Below are positions 1 through 10,060 of a DNA stretch of 60,000 bases, in pieces; the stretch's first letter is position 1, and each line of letters opens with the position of its first letter. A program made the position numbers and the translations under genes. Under the pieces are notes generated by a model. That model did not search any database. It saw only the letters and a list, made by a program, of their open reading frames with translations, and was not told where the DNA came from. Origin of the DNA: Takakia lepidozioides (lineage: Eukaryota > Streptophyta > Takakiopsida > Takakiales > Takakiaceae); assembly GCA_030704615.1 (NCBI GenBank), contig CM060733.1, positions 66,652,001-66,712,000 on the forward strand, given 5' to 3'.

Positions 1-320
1 TCGCAGGGTATTTTAGCTTTCAGAGAATCAGGATGGAAGTACACGTTCACCCAAACACGGGAGTCCATTTTGAAGACGGGACCTCTCGGTACGCTCCGCA
101 GCGAAGTCCTGCAATGAGAAGAGTGTGTCCTACCTAATAACACAAATGATTTTCTGGAGGATTCCGTATCCAACAGGATGGGTGATCAGTGCACGTAAAG
201 ATGAAGGTGTGTAACGTACGTTAAAAAAACGGACGAGAACAACAAGTTCACATCGGATATTTGGTGCCTGAATTGTAATGTACAACCACTTGGGGTACAA
301 TAAATCAGGCCTTCCCATGA

Positions 321-644
321 ATTTCGGCACCGAAATCTGGATGAACATCTCTGTCATGTAACAGCTTTGGAAGCCAGGGGATGAATTCTGGCAACATAAA
401 TCGTAATTTGTTTACCTCATTAAACTGACCAAGCATCCAACGGATGGATTTCGGTGCCGAAATTCGGATGAACTTCTTCTTCATTAAATTGTATCTGCAC
501 ATATGGGTTGAATTTAGATGCCAAAATACGGATGAATGTGTTCCTGATTACAGTCGTGATTCACCACGTGTCCGGATATCGGTGCCGACTTCCGAATGAC
601 AGTAATCCTGAATCGGCAGAATGGATGTATTTCGGCGCCGAAAT
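321..644. repeat. Cluster of five palindromic TTTCGGNRCCGAAA motifs
   Basis: A 16-bp near-perfect palindrome occurs at 321-336 (ATTTCGGCACCGAAAT), 448-463 (ATTTCGGTGCCGAAAT) and 629-644 (ATTTCGGCGCCGAAAT), with decayed versions at 512-527 and 576-591. Several copies are followed by a GGATGAA-like word, so the unit is longer than the palindrome. The same stretch has only weak ORFs on either strand and I read it as non-coding repeat DNA. The sequence before 321 shows nothing I can name. Confidence 0.7.
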
Positions 645-696
645 TCATTCTTCATCTCCTTTTCCGACCCTAATTCTGCTAAACCATATCTTGTCT

Positions 697-1205
697 CGTC
701 ACCCACCTCCGGTGGACATAGGTGGTCCTAGACCGTCCTTAATATATTTTTCTGTTAGGCTGAAAATTAAATTAATTTACCTTTGTTTTTATTTATTTGA
801 TCCTTGCTTGAGGTTCTCTACCCCATACCCTAATACATATGTAGATTGCTTACGACACACTGCCTCGCCAGCCACCTTCGGTGGACGTAGGTGGGTCCTT
901 GACAGACCCTAATATATGGTCAGATAGGCAATAACTTGAAAAACATTTTTTAAAATTACTTGAATTACTTTTCAAGGATTCTGGTTGAGTTTTTTGACCC
1001 TATACCCTGCTGTCTTGTCACCCTCCTTCGGTGGACGTAGGTGGGTCCTGGACAGGCCCTAGTATATGGTCGAATATGTCAAAATTTAGAATAATTTATT
1101 GTTTTTTAATTATTTGATTTCCCTTTCAGGGTTTGTGGTTGAGGTTTTCGATAATAAAACCTCCTGTCTCCTGACCCATCTTCGGTGGACGTAGGTGGGT
1201 CCCTA
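697..1205. repeat. Degenerate tandem repeat of about 150-170 bp, four copies
   Basis: The core TTCGGTGGACGTAGGTGGGT recurs at about 703 (diverged), 873, 1021 and 1175. Flanks also match in part: ACAGRCCCTARTATATGGTC follows two copies and a TACCCT-containing stretch precedes several. Unit length is about 150-170 bp. There is no coding potential; the short ORF across 508-912 runs through both repeat families and is not a gene. Confidence 0.75.
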
Positions 1206-1260
1206 GGAATTAGACTTTGTTGGGCCAATCAATCCACCAGCAAGGAATACACAGAACAAG

Positions 1261-1485
1261 TACATAATCACATCAACTGATTACGCTACTAAGTGGGTAG
1301 AAGCTAAGGCTCTGAGAGATAACACAGCTAAATCTACAGCATGGCTTCTTTATGAGAACATCACCACAAGATTTGGTTTTTATCAGTGATCAGGGAAGTC
1401 ACTTTATCAATGAAACCATTGAGCTGTTGACCAAGGAATTTTTCGTCACATCAAGCACTCTCAATTTTGGACTAACACACCCTAA
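1261..1485 (+). pseudogene. Ty3/gypsy integrase core fragment
   Basis: Reading from 1261 gives a stretch with TDYATKWVEAKALRDNTAKS, followed after a frame change near 1378 by SDQGSHFINETIELLTKEF. These are the regions around the first and second catalytic aspartates of the integrase core (rve) of Ty3/gypsy elements, with the typical ISDQGSHF block. The frame break and the lack of reverse transcriptase or chromodomain around it show a short decayed remnant. The element it came from is not otherwise visible here. Confidence 0.85.
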
Positions 1486-1511
1486 GACACTTCTTGAGGG
1501 CTATAACCTTC

Positions 1512-2500
1512 AGTTCCTATTGAAATGTTTAATTCTAATTTTAACCACTTTAGGCAGCTGAAGATAATGAATGTGCATATAACTCATTTGCACCTTATGC
1601 AACCAACGGTGGTCAGATGTAAATAAAACACCTCATCAGTAAGACACCTTACGCCACCGGAGGTTGTAAGAACCATAGAACTAGATAAATAATTCCCACG
1701 GCCCCACTGCCCAAGAGGCAGTATCAGACCTCACAGTTGCCCGTCCATCTTGAAATATTTGCAATTTGTGCAATTTCGGATATTTCAGCAAACTACCACA
1801 TTAGTGATAAGACTCCTGAAATGCACGGTTGAAATTCCAATATTATATTGAGACTCAGGGGTGAATTATTTCATTAAGATACAGTTGAAATACCATATTA
1901 AATTGATATCCACATCTAGGTTGGAGGAACCACAATTATTGTCATATATATTGGGATTGGGCATTTCATGTGTCATCCAAAAGTGACATATGTTTGCCAA
2001 TATCGTGAAATGTTAAATTCTAATTTTAGTCACTTTAGGCAGCTGAGGATGTCAATGTGCATATATCTCAATGTGCATATATTTGTGGACAGATACAGAT
2101 AATAAACACTTCATCAGCAAATCAGTTAGGTGTAAAATAAATTAAATAACAACAAAAAAAACACCATATGATAAAAATTCATTGAGCTTTACAAGAAAAA
2201 GAACTCCCACAACCCCACCTCCCCAGAGGCAGTACCAAGTCACAGTGCAATTTTGTGCAATTTTTACAATTTTTGATGAGAGATACAATTTTAATACCAA
2301 TTTAAATTGAAATGTCAATGGTATAAAACGTCTCGGGCTGTTTATCTCAGATAAGCTCGGTTGAAATTGCAATATTATATTGAGATTTTGTTTGCACAAA
2401 ACGCTAGGGATGGAATCGAAAGATACAATTGCAATACCAATTTAAATTGAAAATTCCATGGTACATATTGTCTGGGATTGTTTATCTCAGATGCAACTGC
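1512..2500. repeat. Non-coding DNA with two families of direct repeats
   Basis: About 130 bp at 1512-1645 (AAATGTTTAATTCTAATTTT, then CACTTTAGGCAGCTGA) recurs in diverged form at 2003-2122. A second family, with the word ACCAATTTAAATTGAAA followed by GTTTATCTCAGAT, occurs at 2280-2365 and 2425-2492, with weaker echoes near 1880-1920. No convincing gene is present. The fragments look like decayed non-coding parts of a transposable element. Confidence 0.6.
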
Positions 2501-2685
2501 TTTGAGAACTGAAGGTCCTTTGAAAACTAGCAAGCCCCGTCTTGCCTTCCTTGACACTGGGCTTTCCACATTCAATCAGTTCTTTGCAAACTACGAACAA
2601 CTGTTACATGTTGCCACTACAGTGCTAGTATTATGACCCCATGAACTTGACTTGATAAGACGAATTAGATCATTCTCTTTAGAAA

Positions 2686-3105
2686 TCACACCGAGCACTT
2701 GAGTATGGTTGAGAGATTAAGCCTCATAGCACCGGCCCTAAACGCTTTTGCAATTCTCTTTTCCTCTTCAGCCCTCGTCCTCTTTGCATTGATGTCCCCA
2801 GCAAAGTCTATCTGTTGCAGCTTCAGCTCTGAAACCATTGCTCTATGCTCATGCTCTTTAGCTACAATCGACTTTGTTTGTGCTTGAGAGTGAATAAGTC
2901 TGGTCTCTGCTTTGCACTGCAAAATGAGTTCTTTCTCGTATGCAACAAACTCTGTCTCCGGAGCTCCCACCCGTGCGAAACAATCCTTCTCCTCCTCCCA
3001 TATCTCCTTGTCCGGAGCATGCAACTGAGATGAGAGCTCTTCGAGGTCAAATGAGAGGTTGTGGTACTCGTACATGAGCTGCAACACAACCTCCAGAGAT
3101 TCCAT
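2686..3105 (-). CDS. Small coiled-coil hypothetical protein
   Basis: An open frame of 139 codons begins with a true ATG at 3105-3103 and ends at 2686. The product is rich in Glu, Lys, Ala and Arg and looks like a long amphipathic helix from about residue 15 to 130 (blocks such as EIWEEEKDCF and RTRAEEEKRIAKAFRAG). I see no signal peptide, membrane segment or recognisable enzyme motif. It faces away from the RING gene that begins about 120-150 bp to the right, so the two could share a divergent promoter. The intact frame and biased composition favour a gene or element-derived ORF, but an unspliced exon of something larger is equally possible. Function unknown. Confidence 0.35.
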   Translation of the reverse strand: MESLEVVLQLMYEYHNLSFDLEELSSQLHAPDKEIWEEEKDCFARVGAPETEFVAYEKELILQCKAETRLIHSQAQTKSIVAKEHEHRAMVSELKLQQIDFAGDINAKRTRAEEEKRIAKAFRAGAMRLNLSTILKCSV

Positions 3106-3222
3106 GGTGCTATCAGACTGACAGTATTTATCAACCTCCTACACGATTTTTGTAACCCCTCGGCTGTCGTGCTAGCCACAATACATGTTCTCAGATTCAA
3201 GGCTTCTACTTTCAGTGACTGA

Positions 3223-3648
3223 ATAAACGGCTCTCCTACTACAACATCTTCAGGTGATCATGAGGAGTTGTTTGAGCCTCAGCAGACCGAAAATGGGAAC
3301 GGCTCTTCAGCAGAGGACTCCATGGATTCTGACGACGACGAGGATGATGATGAAGATGAGCAGATGGACATTGATGGGGAAGGTGAGGAGATGGAGGTAT
3401 ATGTAGAGGAGGATTTGCGATGGACAAGGGCAAGCATGGAAATCATTGAAATGCATTCCATGGAGTTTGTTATCGCGGGGGAAACATGTCAAGCAACAAA
3501 CGAACAATGCACTGTTTGCCAAGACTGTCCATTAGAGGGCGAATCCGTCCGCATTCTGAGTGAGTGCGGCCATTCCTTTCACTCTCCATGCATTGAAGGG
3601 TGGCTGATTCAAAACGAGTCATGCCCTGTTTGCCGCAATAGGATCTGA
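3223..3648 (+). CDS. RING-H2 finger protein, probable E3 ubiquitin ligase (5' end uncertain)
   Basis: The frame ends at 3648 with a C3H2C3 RING-H2 domain: CTVCQDC, then SECGHSFHSPCIEGWL and SCPVC (about 3508-3633). It has the C-x-H-x2-H-x2-C core and the Trp typical of E2-binding RING-H2 fingers. The domain sits at the extreme C-terminus, after a very acidic Asp/Glu run (about 3310-3410) and a short linker. Proteins of this kind transfer ubiquitin from an E2 to a substrate; the substrate is unknown. The frame is open back to a stop at 3220-3222 with no in-frame ATG before the acidic run, and the sequence has acceptor-like AGs (for example TCTTCAG near 3254). The shown part is therefore probably the last exon of a spliced gene whose first exon I could not place. 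Confidence 0.7.
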   Translation: MNGSPTTTSSGDHEELFEPQQTENGNGSSAEDSMDSDDDEDDDEDEQMDIDGEGEEMEVYVEEDLRWTRASMEIIEMHSMEFVIAGETCQATNEQCTVCQDCPLEGESVRILSECGHSFHSPCIEGWLIQNESCPVCRNRI

Positions 3649-3723
3649 GACGTTGTAGTAACTGCAGAAAGAAAACTTATATGTGCTTCATGACACACAA
3701 GTGGCTTAACGAGGCTATTTGAG

Positions 3724-4080
3724 GTCGACAACGACTATGAGGAATAAAAACAAATTGTACCTCTTTGACGTCAAATTGTACCTCTTTGGCTTCAAATTTT
3801 CAAATTTTGTATGGCGTGTTGTGCTTTAGCTGTTTTGGTCAGCTGGAAAGTGGTTGGACATGTCATTTGATGTTTGCCTAGTAACCTTAAAGTCGACAAC
3901 AACTTTAAGGATACATGAATGTGAATTTCGGTTATTGAGTACCAACACAATATGGTCCGCTATGACTTTCTGAAATGAAAAATACGATGTATTCACACAT
4001 GCGTTGAGGTGAAGGGACATTCCCTCACAGCCGTCGTCCGAATCTAAGACAGTATAGATAGTCAACAACGACTATAAGGA
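3724..4080. repeat. Three copies of a 20-bp word at about 168-bp spacing
   Basis: GTCGACAACGACTATGAGGA at 3724, a diverged copy starting at about 3892 (GTCGACAACAACTTTAAGGA) and GTCAACAACGACTATAAGGA at 4061 are spaced 168 and 169 bp. The sequence between the copies does not obviously match. The rest of 3650-4080 is AT-rich and non-coding and probably includes the 3' UTR of the RING gene. Confidence 0.55.
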
Positions 4081-6430
4081 AATGGTGGGGCAAACAGTTG
4101 GATCAGATGAGTAGAGAAGACTTCCCTTAAGCCCAGGGGCCATCCAAGTTGTAATGTGGAGTGGTGCTGGCAGTAAAGATAGGGTACATATGTGGGGCCT
4201 TGAGTGGAGATTTGTCATGCATAGCCTGTAAAAGAGAGATGGAAATTAGTACAATGGGCATAGAATGATGGCATTGTAATACTGATTGAAATTCGCAAGA
4301 TAATGCAGCATTACAATGGGAAGGAAGTAAAGGGCACGTATTGGTTAAGAGCACCATGGAACTAAGTACTGGGGGTCTGTTTTGATTGGCAGGGTTGGCA
4401 GGTCGAGGGCCTAAGGCTGAGTTGGAGGGCCAGGCGGCTAGGCAAATAGGAGAGAGCAGGCACATGGGCAGTGCAGTTAGTGAAGATATAGGCTGATACG
4501 AGTAGTTTATTGTAGAATTTTGGGGTGTGGAATGAGTAGTAAGGGGTGGCGTGCCAAAGGTGGAGACTGACGCAGATCTAGAGGTTGCTCATATGGGATT
4601 GGGGGGGGGGGGGTAGTATAGTATGGATGGGCTAGGCAAGTTTGGTTTAACGATACAGCATTGTGAGAGTACTGGCGGAAACGAGATGTGGGATAACTGT
4701 TGAGCAGAAATTGGAGATGGAACAGTGGGCGGGGTATGGGGTCGAATATGGTAGGGGGGGGGATTGTCCACGGGTGGTAGGTACAGGCGGCAGTGCAATA
4801 TAATAGAGGGAGAGGTAGCGTAGGGGGCGCACCATGGCTGAGAGATCTATTGGAGTAATTAATGTGGCCTAGGTTACTGTTTACAGTGCTGGCAGGCAGT
4901 GGGTGTGTTGCTGAATGGAGGAGCCGAGGGGCTAGATATGAAGCAGGGCACTAGTAGAGGAGCAGCGTAATTGGTGTAGAAATAGGCAGGTTGGGATGGT
5001 TTAGTGGGGAGCAATGGGGTGTGAAATAAGTGGTGGGGGGTATGGTAGCATGGGTGAAGTGGGTTATGGTAAAGGGAGAGATCATGGATGGTGGCTGGCG
5101 TACAACAGGGGTTTCAGAAAGTAAAATTTGGGGGGTAGAGTGCATAGAGGGTAGGCCAAGCAGGTAGAGTTTGGCGATGAAGTACTGCAGTGGGCCTGGC
5201 GGTGGAAAAGTGTGGGAACACTGTTGGACACAAATTGGAGAAAGAACAAAGAGAAAAGTGGAGGGATGCTTGTGATGAAAAGTAGAGTGGTATAAATTTT
5301 GAGTGGGAGGTAAGTATGCTTCCTGGAAGAGAGTGGACATTGAGTTGGAGGAGGTTGTTGTAGGACCCGTTGTCGCAGCTTGAGCTTTTGAACCCAGATG
5401 ATATTGCTTGAAACTATGCCAAGAAGTAGATGGCCACTATCCCCAGGGACCTTGTGTAGGTGATGGCAACCAGATTAGATGCATCTCTGTTGGAGAGCTA
5501 GCCAGCTTGGGGGGCTGTGAGGTTTGAGAAAGAGGGGGGGGGGGTGTGGGGAGTAGCATCCATCCGCCCAACTTGTCGTTAGCGGAACTATAGAATGTCG
5601 TGGTTGTGCACCGCGTGAGGCACTGATTGAGAGCGAAGTGCCCGACTGGGAAACATGGCATTTTAGAGCTGATTGCATATACGTTCGAGGTCGTTGGAGC
5701 AGCCCACGGGGGGTGGTGCGTCGCTGTAGGCCAGGCTGTTACATCGGAAATCCATATCTGATAGAGAGGGGGCGGGTGGTAGATTTTCCAACGCCAGACG
5801 GGGGAGCTTGAATATGCCATAGTGAGGATGGAGAAAATACCCATGGCTCAAAGGAGCGTATACACCGTAAATTGGCTCCCAGGGTTGCTGGTATAGTGAG
5901 CTGTGAGCTGATAGGCGGGATAGTTGTCTTGGACCCTAGTGTGCCTAGCCCGACGAGAAGGGAGGTGTCGTGCGATCGCAAAACATGTTTGCCCATAAAG
6001 AGATAAGAACATGCGCATAAGATGGCTTGAAAGAAGGCGGGAGAGAAAACGAATCTTATAAACGGGGACGGGGGAAGTAGGAATGGCGGGGTGGCAGCCT
6101 TTGAGACTTGATGCGCCAGGCCCGATGAGAGGCCCAATGAGAAGGAAGGCGGCGGGTAGTCGTAGAACCTCTGTGCCTGTAAAACGAAACGAAAATGATC
6201 GAGAAATAACTTGAAAGAAGCGCAGGGAGGAGGCTAATCGTGCATGTAGGGAGAAGGGAAGTAGAGTCGCTGGAGGATGGCTGAGCAGTGTGAAGAGCCG
6301 CAAGGAAAGCGATGGCGAGAGATGGAACTAAGCACGTAGCTAAGGGTAACTTAGTGGAACCTCTAAAGAAAGAGGTAATAACAGTGGCAATAGCAAAAAG
6401 ATGGGGAAACCCTATAGAAGTAGTCATGGC
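4081..6430. repeat. G/A-rich degenerate tandem repeats, no gene
   Basis: The plus strand is rich in GGG, GGTAG and GGAGAG with G runs at 4598-4613, 4756-4762 and 5526-5536. Blocks recur: GGCAAGTTTGGTTTAACGAT near 4632 matches a diverged copy near 5158, about 525 bp away, followed in both by AAATTGGAGA. A second unit is seen at about 5935-6040 and again at 6105-6225 (CCCGAYGAGA, then CTTGAAAGAAG). Long minus-strand ORFs here are Pro/Ser/His low-complexity products of the skewed composition and are not called as genes. Confidence 0.6.
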
Positions 6431-6539
6431 TAAAATTTAGCAGAATCTGGCGGCGGGAGGGCGGAGCTCCACCCTTGGAGTAGCAAAGGCCCAAATAGGC
6501 ATCCTTTCTTTCCTAGATGGATTGAAAAATGGGGGCATC

Positions 6540-7040
6540 TTGGGGGTCGCTAACCCCATTCCCCCTTCAGAGACGCCCCGACGTTGTTTTTCGGCGATCC
6601 ATGGCGCTGGCAAGGGCCTCTTTGTAGCGACGCCCGGCCGTCGCTGCCCTCCAGGCGGCGTTGTATGGGGCGACGGCTCGGCGTCGCAACCTTTTTTTTT
6701 TTTTCAAATGCCCGGTAGAAACACGTGGCACCAGATCGTTTGCGAGGTCCGGGCATCAGCCGCCGACGGGGTGGGGGCACGGGCTGCGACGCCCAGGCGT
6801 CGCAGACTACCATTTTTCTCCAAAAAAAATGCACGTGGCGCAGGGGTGTTGGAAGCAGCGGCGCCCCGACGTGGGTTCTAGCGACCCCCGGACGTCGCAA
6901 AGCAAAAAACCCGTCGCGGGTTTGCGACGCCCGGCAATGGGTTCTAGCGACCCCGCGCGTCGCAAGCCAAAAGTCGCAGCGGGGGTGGGCGTTGCGACGC
7001 CATTCCGTCGCAAGTCCGCGTGGTGGGGGTGGATTTTGGG
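6540..7040. repeat. CpG-rich block of GCGACGCC/GGCGTCGC palindromes
   Basis: The octamer GCGACGCC or its complement GGCGTCGC occurs repeatedly, often as facing pairs. The clearest pair is at about 6784-6807, where CTGCGACGCC and GGCGTCGCAG are separated by two bases. Others lie near 6670-6697, 6885-6960 and 6990-7010. The block is interrupted by T and A runs and is far richer in CpG than its surroundings. ORFs through it on both strands are products of high GC. The stretch 7040-7300 holds nothing I recognise. Confidence 0.65.
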
Positions 7041-7302
7041 GATGAATTGGTGGTCATTTTTGTTTTATCCCTGGTTTTTTTGGGGGTGTTGGGAGACCTT
7101 ACAACTTCCATTGCTCTGATTTAGCAGGTACACAATTTGGTTTATTGCATGGGTTTGAGCAAGCATGAATCGAGGGTGAGGCCGGTGCGACACATGAATA
7201 ACATGAAAGATGGAAAGATGGAAATATATTTACAAGCAATGAGCTAAAATGCTTTGCTCACAAGGGTTCAGTAGGCTGACTCCGGGACCTACACGGACTA
7301 GG

Positions 7303-8890
7303 ACTAGTCATCCTCATCCTCATCCTCGGCAGACTCATAGCTATCCGATGAGCCTGATGACTCCACGCCCTTTGCCTGAGCATCTAAACCAGGCGGTGGT
7401 CCCTAAAGTCCCATAGAGCTCTCATCCAATCCCTGGCCATGATCCCCTCTCTCATCCATACTAGTGCCCTGTAGTGCACTCATCCCCTCCGTGTTGGCCA
7501 TGTTGTTCATGAGGGATTGCCAACCATGCTCCTTGGCCTAGAGTCATACTCTACCGGGGATGGCTTCCTCTTAAACGTGCTTTGCTACACATGCCACAAA
7601 TTAAAGTCAGTTGCTCACGATGATGGAGCCAGAAAGAAGACATAACAAAATACATAGGGAAGTACGACTTACAAATCGGACGATAAAACCCTTGGATTCG
7701 CCGGGCCCCACTTGTGGACAAAGTCAAGCTTCTCAAGGCGGATTGTTGTTGCTTCGCGTGCCTTCTCAAAACTGGCCTTCTTTGCCGCATCATTCTCTCC
7801 CGCAATGAGCGCATCGCACGATACCTACCCCCCCCCCCCAATTAATGAATCACACACATACATTGCATGGAATCCACCTCATTAATGCACATGCAACAAA
7901 TGGAAGGTGAAATGATTCAAGGATTTGCCAACATGTGAAATTCCAAAAGGTGGTTTGGGTTGGACCCCATTTGCCATTGCCTTCTGAATGGTCTCTCTGG
8001 CATAGTACCTCTTGTCCTTCAAGTTCCGCCCCACCATCTCCATCATCCTTGTGTCACTCCAATTGCCTGGAAACCGGCGGTCTAACTCACAGGCAAACGC
8101 CCGCCTCTGGCCGTAGTGCTGTTGAGCCCACTCAATGTGCCAATGGAACCATCGCGCTGCGAGTTCGAAGGCTTGCTTCTTCATAACCTCCCAAAACTCA
8201 CCGCAGGGGTCACCATGGAGATTGACCTCCTCCACCGGTGGCACCACAATCTTTGCCAACTCCACCTCCTCTGCCCCCCGGGTTTCTTCTTCTTCCCACC
8301 CTCTCCCTTCTTTGTAGCCTCCTTCCCTTGCTCATTTGTTACCCCATTGCCCTCCCTCGCATGCACAATATTCACCACTTCGTCTCCAAGGGACTCCTTC
8401 TTTTTCTTCTTCTTTTCGTGCCCCTTCTCCACGACTACCGCCTTCCCCTTCCCCGCTACGTCCTCTCTCTCCTTCTCCCTCTCCCTTCTCTCTCTCTTGT
8501 CGGCAGCCCCTTCATTGATGGTAAAAGGGACCTCGGGAGGACGAGGTCTCTTCTTCTTACCTTTGGTGTTCAGGTCCTTTGTGAACACTATGTGCCCACA
8601 TGGCACATAAGCCTGTCCCAAATTTGTCAAATTCTCTATCCCGCAGGCTCTGTAGATCGGGACATGTATAGTGCAGGGATTAAAAGGCCAAAGAGCCGTC
8701 TTTTGGCATAATCATAACAAGATGTGTTGCATCCCTTGCAGGGTAAGAACAACCTTGATAGGCCATCATAGTAATGCACCCCAAGTCCTTTCACCATGAC
8801 ACGCATGATTATTCCAACTGTTCGAGACAAGGCTGAATCGAGATCATGAAATCCAGGAAAAACGCACGGTTGTGCCTGGTTCAAACAGAA
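7303..8890 (-). pseudogene. Decayed hypothetical ORF, basic middle and acidic C-terminus, probably element-derived
   Basis: Several minus-strand frames fit together as one broken product. From the right there is a region with MVKGLGVHYYDGLSRLF (about 8790-8740), then a Lys/Arg/Glu-rich part (8630-8290), then VELAKIVVPPVEEVNLHGDP running to AARWFHWHIEWAQQHYGQRR and NWSDTRMMEMVGRNLKDKRY (8265-7930), then a Lys/Glu-rich helix (ALIAGENDAAKKASFEKARE, about 7825-7770), and finally a Ser/Asp/Glu tail ending at 7303. Frame changes separate the parts, and an in-frame TAG lies at 7405-7403. I do not recognise the family; a transposon accessory protein or host gene with short introns are both possible. 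Confidence 0.4.
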
Positions 8891-9119
8891 AGCTGTATCT
8901 TAAGCAGCCACCAGGATGATCATAACCAACACCCTTTTCGTCGTGACCTAGGGGCATTGGAAAAAACATTGGATAGGGAGTACTCCCTGTTATCCTGGTT
9001 GAACTTTTTTTTTCCCAAAACATTTTCGTTATCATGAATCCCTTTTCACCGTTTAAATCCAGTTGGATTTAGGTAAAGGGTAAACATGAAAAGTTCCTGC
9101 CTGTTACTTTCTTGAAAGA

Positions 9120-9280
9120 AAGAAAAAACGGGAAATTATAGTAACAAGATTGAAGAGAGGGAGAGATGGAGAGAGGGGGCATGCTCAGTTACTCCCCCCC
9201 CTACATTTTTTTATTTTATTTTTTTTCCTCGTCATCTCTCCCTCTCTCTTTCCCTCTGTCCCTCTCCCTCCCTCTCCCCC
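9120..9280. repeat. Purine/pyrimidine microsatellite tract
   Basis: GA-rich sequence (GAGAGGGAGAGATGGAGAG around 9157-9180) is followed by a C run, a T/A run and a long CTCTCCCTC tract on the same strand (9234-9281). It directly abuts a LINE fragment. No gene. Confidence 0.7.
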
Positions 9281-9625
9281 TTGGTCTATGTCAAAGAACT
9301 TAGACTTCTGTCCATTAACAGTGACACAACTTTTGGTGTGAACATACAAGTTATGGACAACTCTCCACATCTTTCCCTTGATCCCACATGACAGAGGCGG
9401 AGCCATAGACCATCTCTCCACCCTGTGCTTGATAAGCTCGTTGACAATGCCATCAGGACCGGCAGCTTTATATCCGTTATAATGCTCAATTGCTTCCACA
9501 ATCTCATGAGAATGGGAGCGTTGTAAGCCTTTGAAATATACTCCAATTCATCAGGGCTGTTTTGAATCATTGGAACAGTTGTCCCAACTGTGTCCTTCCA
9601 TTCTTCAGAGGAAGGGGGAGGGATC
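9281..9625 (-). pseudogene. LINE reverse transcriptase fragment with internal deletion
   Basis: Minus-strand reading gives MEAIEHYNGYKAAGPDGIVN followed directly by the distal block CGIKGKMWRVVHNLY and SCVTVNGQKSKFFDIDQG. The full-length LINE at 46967-51697 has the same two blocks separated by about 400 bp, so this copy has lost the intervening part of the RT domain, including the segment linking the finger and palm motifs. It starts inside the same family (sequence up to the TTCCATTCTTCAG edge near 9610) and ends in the CT-rich tract. It is dead. Confidence 0.85.
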
Positions 9626-9639
9626 AGGTCAAAGGACGT

Positions 9640-10060
9640 ACCTAAATCTGCGCGAGCTGCTGCTGCTGTTGGTGGTGGCGCCGGCGCTGCTGTCGCAGCT
9701 GCCAACGCGGGTCCCCGCGCCTGGGTCTCTCTCCCCCCGCGACCCCGCGCCTCTCTATTTCTCTTTCCCTTCCTTTGCTCCGCCTCTGCGCGGCGCTTCT
9801 ACCACACAGGAGAGAGAGAGGTAAGCTCTGGGTTTGGGGCAAGAGAGCAAGAGAGAGAGTGAGGAAGGAGGCGGGATTACAGGTCTGCGCAGCGTTGGAG
9901 CGGCGTTGGGACGATCTCCTCTCGACTTTGCGACCGGCTCGGGCTGAGCGGCAGGTTTGTTGCTCCTCCACCCTAAACCCTACTCTCTCAACTCTCTCAA
10001 CTCTCTCTCTCCCAAACAACAAATGAAAACAGAGGGGGAGAGGAGGTGCTTCAAGCACTT
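9640..10060 (+). promoter_or_regulatory. Candidate promoter or 5' UTR: telo-box plus CT-rich patch
   Basis: After a GC-rich, CTG-repeat-bearing stretch (9656-9720) there is a telo-box-type element AAACCCTA at 9975-9982 immediately followed by a CT-rich tract (CTCTCAACTCTCTCTCTC, 9984-10012). In plants this pairing is common at promoters of translation-related genes. The next gene on this strand is PETs, whose ATG is 1.36 kb away behind a likely 5' UTR intron. The link to PETs is inference; GC- and CG-rich sequence would also fit an unrelated promoter. Confidence 0.35.

Noticed and set aside
3239-3522. Minus-strand ORFs with Ser and His runs
   Set aside because: Shadows of the Asp/Glu run of the RING-H2 gene.
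4127-6427. Long overlapping minus-strand ORFs rich in Pro, Ser, His
   Set aside because: They come from a G/A-skewed repeat tract, occur in several frames at once and show no domain or codon pattern.
6522-7119. ORFs on both strands in the GC-rich block
   Set aside because: High GC removes stop codons; translations are repeats of GCGACGCC in different frames.
8116-8711. Plus-strand Ser/Leu/Phe-rich ORFs that look like membrane proteins
   Set aside because: They are antisense to a Lys/Glu-rich coding-like region; the hydrophobic content is the mirror of AAG/GAG codons.
9590-9862. Ala/Pro-rich plus-strand ORFs with CTG repeats
   Set aside because: Composition-driven, in two frames, overlapping the LINE fragment edge; no start context or domain.
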